Shown: positions 1 through 2,883 of the stretch, piece by piece
How positions within the stretch are numbered: the first letter of the stretch is position 1
Layout: every line of letters begins with the position of its first letter
Assembly (NCBI GenBank): GCA_043746815.1
Contig: JAYTQG010000011.1
Span: 1 to 5,620 of the forward strand
Length of the DNA: 5,620 nt
Origin: JAYTQG01 sp043746815
Lineage (GTDB): Bacteria; Actinomycetota; Thermoleophilia; Miltoncostaeales; Miltoncostaeaceae
Direction: 5' to 3'
Program-made: the position numbers and the translations under genes
The notes under the pieces: generated by a model
The model's database searches: none
Seen by the model: only the letters and a program-made list of their open reading frames with translations
What the model was told of the DNA's origin: nothing

Positions 1-701
1 AGGCCCGCGAGCGCGTACGCCTTGCTGAACGTCCGCATCGCGACGATTGGGCGTCCGCTGGCGCGGGCGAGCGCGACGGCGTCGTGCCCACCCTCGGGCA
101 AGTACTCCCAATATGCCTCGTCAATCGCGAGGAGAACATGCTCCGGGAGGGCCGCCGCGAAGGCCGCGAGCGCGCTGCTCCCGACGGCTGCCCCGGTGGG
201 ATTGTTGGGACTCACCACCACGACAATCTTCGTCTGCTGGTCGACCGCGGCGAGCATCCGGTCCAGGTCGTACGCACCGTCGACCGCGAGCGGAACCTGA
301 GTGACATACGAGCCCGCGAGGAGCGCCGCCTGGCGCCACGAGATGAATGACGGCCACCCCATGAGGAGACGATCGCCCGGTTCCAAGACCGACGCGCACA
401 ACACCTTGATCAGGCTGTCCACCCCGTTGCCAGTCAGGACCCAATCCGCGGGTACGTCGAGGTGGTTCGAGAGTGCCTCCCGAAGCGCCCAGTCGCCCTC
501 TGGATAGCCCCGCACGCGAGCGGCGTGTTCGTTGATCGCCCGGAGCGCACCCGGCATCGGCGCAAACGGCGTCTCATTGGACCCCAACTTGACGACCTGC
601 TCCAACCCAAGCTCACGCCGCACGTCTGACGCCGGGCGTCCCGCGACGTACGGTTGGACATTCGCAAGTGCAGCGCGGAAGAAGCGGGAGGCGTCGGTCA
701 C
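1..701 (-). CDS. hisC: Histidinol-phosphate aminotransferase (HisC-like), 3' part cut by window edge
   Basis: Fold-type I PLP aminotransferase, probably the histidine-biosynthesis enzyme that makes histidinol phosphate from imidazole-acetol phosphate with glutamate as amino donor; cytoplasmic. I translated the minus strand from the GTG at 701-699 and obtained 233 codons open to the window edge. Landmarks in order: QPYVAGRP (16-23), KLGSNETPF (38-46), GYPEGDWALREAL (65-77), TGNGVDSLIK (90-99), VVSPNNPTG (162-170, cofactor-binding Asn), IDEAYWEY (193-200, Asp/Tyr contacting PLP) and TFSKAYALAG (224-233), where K227 should form the PLP Schiff base. About one third of a usual ~350-residue HisC is missing to the left. 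The GTG start gives a typical HisC N-terminus and lies 7 nt after a TATCCT box, so the mRNA is probably leaderless. It is divergent from the LON-domain gene. Oddities: SNETPFAPMP where SNENPxGPSP is usual, and NGVDSL for NGSDEL. A close relative such as threonine-phosphate decarboxylase or another class I/II aminotransferase is possible. Confidence 0.9.
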   Translation of the reverse strand, partial: MTDASRFFRAALANVQPYVAGRPASDVRRELGLEQVVKLGSNETPFAPMPGALRAINEHAARVRGYPEGDWALREALSNHLDVPADWVLTGNGVDSLIKVLCASVLEPGDRLLMGWPSFISWRQAALLAGSYVTQVPLAVDGAYDLDRMLAAVDQQTKIVVVVSPNNPTGAAVGSSALAAFAAALPEHVLLAIDEAYWEYLPEGGHDAVALARASGRPIVAMRTFSKAYALAG

Positions 702-708
702 GCCCCGC

Positions 709-714
709 AGGATA
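709..714 (-). promoter_or_regulatory. Leaderless-type -10 box (TATCCT) for hisC
   Basis: On the minus strand TATCCT is followed by seven bases and then the GTG start at 701. A TANNNT hexamer 6-7 nt before a purine-TG start is the established signature of leaderless transcripts in Actinobacteria, where transcription begins at the first base of the start codon. No good -35 is visible 16-18 bp upstream. No usable Shine-Dalgarno exists at normal spacing, which fits leaderless initiation. Inferred, not proven. Confidence 0.5.
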
Positions 715-755
715 CCCGCCGGCCTCCTCCCCCCGACGCCCGGGCGGCGCCTGGC

Positions 756-761
756 TATGCT
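756..761 (+). promoter_or_regulatory. Leaderless-type -10 box (TATGCT) for the LON-ygfZ unit
   Basis: TATGCT is followed by six bases and then the GTG start at 768, the same geometry as the divergent promoter on the other strand. A weak -35 candidate, CCGACG at 733-738, keeps the central GAC of TTGACA at a 17-bp spacing. No Shine-Dalgarno-like purine run precedes the GTG. The two promoters' -35 zones fall on the same bases (~732-738), so polymerase binding in the two directions may be mutually exclusive. Confidence 0.5.
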
Positions 762-767
762 GGCCCG

Positions 768-1391
768 GTGAGCAACGAAACGCGCAACCTGGGCCTCTTC
801 CCCCTCGGCCTCGTCCTTCTGCCCGGCGAGCGCCTGCCGCTGCACATCTTCGAGCCGCGCTACCGCGAACTGGTCGCGGATTGCACGCTTGAGGATCGCC
901 CGTTTGTCATCGTCGCCGCAGCTGAGGATCACCTCTCCAGAATCGGTTGCACCGCGAAAGTTGACGAACTGGTGGAACGCTTTGAGGACGGACGCCTGCA
1001 CATCATCGTGCTCGGTGAGGAAGCCGTCGAGGTGCTTGAGGAAACCTCGGGCGCCTCGTACTTCACCGCCGATGTCCGCGGATTGTCCGATGAACCCGGC
1101 GACGACCCGACGCTTGCCGCCGCGACACTGGCCGAATTTAAGGCCCTGGCCGAACAGGTTGCTGGCGCCCCGACGACCCCGGACGCTCCCGCCGGGACCC
1201 CGATCTCGTACGCCGTCGCGGGCGCGCTGGAACTTCCCGTCGAGTTGAAACAGTCGCTGCTCGAAAACCGCAGCGAACCGGAGCGCCTTGAACTGGTGCG
1301 GGCGGCGCTCGCGGAGCTACGAACCCAGCTGGATCGCCAGAAGGTGGCATCCGAGCGGGCACACACCAACGGCAAGGTCATCCAGTCCTGA
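768..1391 (+). CDS. Stand-alone LON substrate-binding domain protein (COG2802 / PF02190 type)
   Basis: A 207-residue soluble protein made of the N-terminal LON domain found in Lon protease, without the AAA+ ATPase or peptidase parts, so it cannot be a protease by itself. Such short proteins are widespread and of unknown role; a substrate-recognition or adaptor function is inferred from the Lon fold. Visible hallmarks: LGLFPLGLVLLPGERLPLHIFEPRYREL (about 8-35, the LON entry motif), then IGCTAKVDELVERFEDGRLHIIVLGEEAVEV, matching the usual G-x-x-A...DGR...G..R-F-x-V strand pattern. The C-terminal half is helical and charged (ALAELRTQLDRQK), with a proline/alanine-rich linker TTPDAPAGTP. I chose the GTG at 768 because the LON motif starts nine residues later and a TATGCT box sits 6 nt upstream. 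A TTG at 654 in frame would add 38 non-conserved residues and overlap divergent hisC. The stop overlaps the start of ygfZ by 4 nt, implying one mRNA and coupled translation. Confidence 0.9.
   Translation: MSNETRNLGLFPLGLVLLPGERLPLHIFEPRYRELVADCTLEDRPFVIVAAAEDHLSRIGCTAKVDELVERFEDGRLHIIVLGEEAVEVLEETSGASYFTADVRGLSDEPGDDPTLAAATLAEFKALAEQVAGAPTTPDAPAGTPISYAVAGALELPVELKQSLLENRSEPERLELVRAALAELRTQLDRQKVASERAHTNGKVIQS
1374..1377 (+). promoter_or_regulatory. Possible ribosome binding site (AAGG) for the CTG start of ygfZ
   Basis: AAGG inside the last codons of the LON-domain gene lies 10 nt before the proposed CTG start at 1388. It is weak and slightly distant. It is the only purine-rich candidate there, and translation may rest mainly on coupling through the CTGA stop/start overlap. 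Confidence 0.3.
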
Positions 1392-2221
1392 GCCTCCGCG
1401 GCGTACCCGGCGAGTGCGAGCTGATCTGGGTCGAGGGGCCGGAGGCCGAACACTTCCTTCAAGGCGTCTTGACGAGCGATGTCACCGCCCTTGCAGTCGG
1501 GCAAAGCTGCCCGTCACTCCTGCTCTCCGTAAAGGGCCGGATTCAGTCTGAGCTCCGGGTGTTCCGCGATAGCGACGAGGCCTTCACGCTCCTCACGACG
1601 GGTCGTCAGGGGGAGCGCCTGCTGGCTGGAATCGGTCGGCTGCTGGTCTCCGAGCGCGCCGATATCATTGGCCCGGAGCCGTTCGCGATGGTGACGCTAC
1701 TGACGCCCCAAGCACCCACGGCGGGTTTCGACCTGTCCCTCGCTGGCAGGGTCCCCGAAACCTGGGACGTCGTTGGTGCAGACGCCGATGCGCTTCTGAC
1801 GGCCTGCAACGCAACCCGGGCGGATCACGGCGAACTGGACGCCCTTCGGATCGCCGCGTCAATCCCAACGATCGACGTGGACTACCTGCCGGACGAAGCC
1901 CTCGTCCACGAACTTGGACTGGAACGCGCGCTGGTGAGCTTTGACAAGGGCTGTTATCTCGGCCAAGAGACGGTGGCCCGCACCGAATACCGCGGCAAGG
2001 TGAACCGTCATTTGAGGCGCCTCAGTTTCGACCGCCCCGTGGACCTCCTTTCAGAGGTCACCCTGGACGGCACGCCCGTGGGCCTCGTGACAAGCGTGGC
2101 CGATCACCCAGCGCTCGGCGCAATCGGACTGGCGCTCCTGCGCGCCTCGACGGACGGTGCGACGTTCCTTCGGGTGGGTTCTGACCGGGCCGAGCTCCTG
2201 CAACTGGGCGAGGGTCGCTGA
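1388..2221 (+). CDS. ygfZ: YgfZ/CAF17-type folate-binding protein for Fe-S cluster maintenance, probable CTG start
   Basis: Member of the GcvT-like YgfZ/CAF17 family (COG0354), which uses folate to support assembly or repair of certain Fe-S enzymes (in E. coli, MiaB and others); cytoplasmic. The family signature K-G-C-Y-x-G-Q-E is present as KGCYLGQETVAR, with the essential Cys near residue 189, followed by the basic YRGKVNRHLRRL strand. Upstream are FLQGVLTSDV (23-32), LLLSVKGRIQSELRVFRD (44-61, the 'lL..qGri..dlrv' segment) and IAASIPTIDVDYLPDEAL before the signature. Length is 277 residues, slightly short of E. coli YgfZ (~326). Start: the first ATG/GTG/TTG in frame is a TTG at 1469, but that is the Leu inside QGVLTSDV and would remove conserved sequence. 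Reading back, IWVEGPEAEHFLQG aligns with E. coli 'ATITGADSEKYMQG', and CTG at 1388 gives an N-terminus beginning (M)SLRGVPGECELIW. CTG overlaps the upstream TGA as CTGA. Family assignment is firm; the exact start is inferred. Confidence 0.9.
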   Translation: MSLRGVPGECELIWVEGPEAEHFLQGVLTSDVTALAVGQSCPSLLLSVKGRIQSELRVFRDSDEAFTLLTTGRQGERLLAGIGRLLVSERADIIGPEPFAMVTLLTPQAPTAGFDLSLAGRVPETWDVVGADADALLTACNATRADHGELDALRIAASIPTIDVDYLPDEALVHELGLERALVSFDKGCYLGQETVARTEYRGKVNRHLRRLSFDRPVDLLSEVTLDGTPVGLVTSVADHPALGAIGLALLRASTDGATFLRVGSDRAELLQLGEGR

Positions 2222-2229
2222 CCGCGGGT

Positions 2230-2577
2230 TCAAAGCCCCAGGTGGAGACGAAGCGCAGCGTCAACCTCGATACCGAGATCCGGCGTGAGTTGGCCGATCC
2301 GCGCGCCAATTCGCTCGACGGAGAGCGACCTTACCTGCTCGGCAAGTGCTTTCGAGTCGCGATCCAGACCGGTCCAAACTGCGGGCAAAAACGCTTGAAA
2401 GGGATGCACGCGCGCGACACTCGATGTGACCGGGACAACGGTCACGACGCCATGCCCCAGCGCACTGGTCGCGTCGTTCGCAGCATCGTTGCTGACGATG
2501 ATGGCCGGTCGGCGTTTGTTGGCTTCGGCGCCATGCGCGGACTCGAAATCGACCCAGCGAATTTCACCGCGGTACAT
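2230..2577 (-). CDS. mazF: MazF/PemK-type endoribonuclease toxin
   Basis: A 115-residue toxin of the MazF/PemK family, which cleaves mRNA (sometimes tRNA or rRNA) at short sequence motifs and is neutralised by its antitoxin. Full-length pattern: MYRGEIRWVDF (1-11), ANKRRPAIIVSND (19-31) with the R-P catalytic arginine region (R23), VVTVVPVTSS (44-53) with the catalytic Thr near 51, AEQVRSLSVERI (79-90) and GQLTPDLGIEVDAALRLHLGL to the end. The usual Asp of 'vDQvRtvd' is Glu here (E80). Start is the ATG at 2577 because MYRGEIRW is the standard MazF N-terminus; the same frame stays open to 2793 but that stretch lies over the antitoxin. A GGGGG run 5 nt upstream can serve as ribosome binding site. 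Its start lies inside the antitoxin gene (14-nt overlap), so translation is probably coupled. It converges on ygfZ with only 8 nt between the two stops, and no strong terminator hairpin is visible there. RNA target is not predictable by eye. Confidence 0.93.
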   Translation of the reverse strand: MYRGEIRWVDFESAHGAEANKRRPAIIVSNDAANDATSALGHGVVTVVPVTSSVARVHPFQAFLPAVWTGLDRDSKALAEQVRSLSVERIGARIGQLTPDLGIEVDAALRLHLGL

Positions 2578-2809
2578 CGCTGCCCCCGGAGAGCCCGTCA
2601 CCCGCCGCCGCGTCCCAAACCTCCCCATCACCGCTGGACTTCCAGTCCGCCCAGGCCTCGGAGTACGCGGGGCCAAGCGCGCTGAGCCGCAACACGTCGA
2701 CGGCCCGTTGGAGCGCGGCCGACCGTGAGCCCATGCCGCTGCGTCCGGCGTAGTCATCGAGAAAGGCAACATCTCGCTCTGGAAGGCTGACACTGAGTTT
2801 CATACCCAT
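2564..2809 (-). CDS. mazE: Ribbon-helix-helix antitoxin of the MazEF pair
   Basis: An 81-residue antitoxin. The N-terminus GMKLSVSLPERDVAFLDDYAGRSGMGSRSAALQRAVDVLR has the ribbon (KLSVSLP), helix (ERDVAFLDDYAGR) and second helix starting S-R-S-A-A-L of a ribbon-helix-helix (MetJ/Arc) DNA-binding domain that dimerises on operator DNA. The remainder (LRLSALGPAYSEAWADWKSSGDGEVWDAAAGDGLSGG) is acidic, Trp-containing and probably flexible, the part expected to wrap the toxin. This 'SVSLP..DV.FLD.YA....SRSA.L.RAV..LR...L..AY..AW.EW' pattern is common for actinobacterial MazE-type antitoxins. Start: ATG at 2809 has a good GGAGGT 6 nt upstream. A second ATG at 2803 lies 7 nt after a TAGCAT box and would suit a leaderless mRNA. 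The proteins differ by two residues. First gene of the pair; its stop lies 14 nt inside mazF. Autorepression through the repeats at 2821-2873 is expected from family knowledge. Confidence 0.9.
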   Translation of the reverse strand: MGMKLSVSLPERDVAFLDDYAGRSGMGSRSAALQRAVDVLRLSALGPAYSEAWADWKSSGDGEVWDAAAGDGLSGGSDVPR

Positions 2810-2810
2810 G

Positions 2811-2816
2811 ATGCTA
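2811..2816 (-). promoter_or_regulatory. Alternative leaderless-type -10 (TAGCAT) in front of mazE
   Basis: TAGCAT on the minus strand is followed by exactly seven bases and then the second in-frame ATG at 2803. This is the same TANNNT-to-start geometry as at hisC and the LON gene. It overlaps the Shine-Dalgarno by one base, so the two start modes compete. It may be chance: a TTGACA 7 bp upstream is too close to be its -35. Confidence 0.25.
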
Positions 2817-2821
2817 CCTCC
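2816..2821 (-). promoter_or_regulatory. Strong Shine-Dalgarno (GGAGGT) for mazE
   Basis: GGAGGT on the minus strand, 6 nt before the ATG at 2809, is the best ribosome binding site in the window. It favours the first of two close in-frame ATGs (2809 rather than 2803) and implies that at least some mRNA starts further upstream, within the repeat region. Confidence 0.6.
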
Positions 2822-2838
2822 GGTGTCAAGACGGTGTC
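2821..2838. repeat. Direct repeat CGGTGTC x2, candidate mazEF operator
   Basis: CGGTGTC occurs at 2821-2827 and again at 2832-2838, so the copies repeat every 11 bp, about one helical turn. Both lie directly upstream of the mazE ribosome binding site. Ribbon-helix-helix antitoxins typically bind short repeats about one turn apart as adjacent dimers, so this is a reasonable operator for autorepression. That role is inferred; the repeat itself is seen directly. Confidence 0.45.
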
Positions 2839-2873
2839 GGAGTGCCAGCGAGACGATCCGCCGACACTCCGAC
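2836..2873. repeat. 9-bp perfect inverted repeat upstream of mazE: operator or terminator
   Basis: GTCGGAGTG (2836-2844) and CACTCCGAC (2865-2873) are perfect reverse complements separated by 20 nt. A second, shifted register, GTGTCGG (2834-2840) with CCGACAC (2861-2867), is also perfect. On the minus strand the structure begins about 10 nt after the stop of the large secreted protein, so it could end that transcript, although no T-run follows it. It also abuts the CGGTGTC direct repeats, so it could be part of the toxin-antitoxin operator. Both roles are compatible. Confidence 0.45.
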
Positions 2874-2883
2874 TCGGTTTTGC

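Noticed and set aside
121..444. Minus-strand and plus-strand short open frames across 22-507
   Set aside because: The true frame here is the hisC reading on the minus strand with complete aminotransferase motifs; the others are Arg/Pro-rich shadows.
723..730. GGAGGAGG on the minus strand as Shine-Dalgarno for hisC
   Set aside because: It is 21 nt from the GTG at 701, too far, and no ATG/GTG/TTG lies at proper spacing; likely a chance purine run in the -35 zone.
654..767. Longer LON-domain protein starting at TTG 654
   Set aside because: Adds 38 Pro/Arg-rich residues with no LON similarity, overlaps divergent hisC, and ignores the TATGCT-GTG leaderless geometry at 756-770.
929..1504. 191-codon minus-strand open frame opposite the LON and ygfZ genes
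   Set aside because: Ser/Ala-rich shadow of two well-recognised plus-strand genes; no start context or family pattern.
2227..2242. GGTTCAAAG, reminiscent of a tRNA T-loop or an att site at a tRNA 3' end
   Set aside because: Only 3 bp of stem pair, and upstream is the coding end of ygfZ with no anticodon or acceptor arms.
2578..2793. 72-residue N-terminal extension of MazF
   Set aside because: MYRGEIRW is the normal MazF start; the extension is a shadow of the antitoxin gene on the same strand.
2824..2829. Perfect TTGACA on the minus strand as a -35 box for mazE
   Set aside because: At 17-18 bp spacing the -10 would fall inside the start of mazE (GGTATG/GTATGA), and it is only 7 bp from TAGCAT; the match is better explained as part of the GACACCG repeat.
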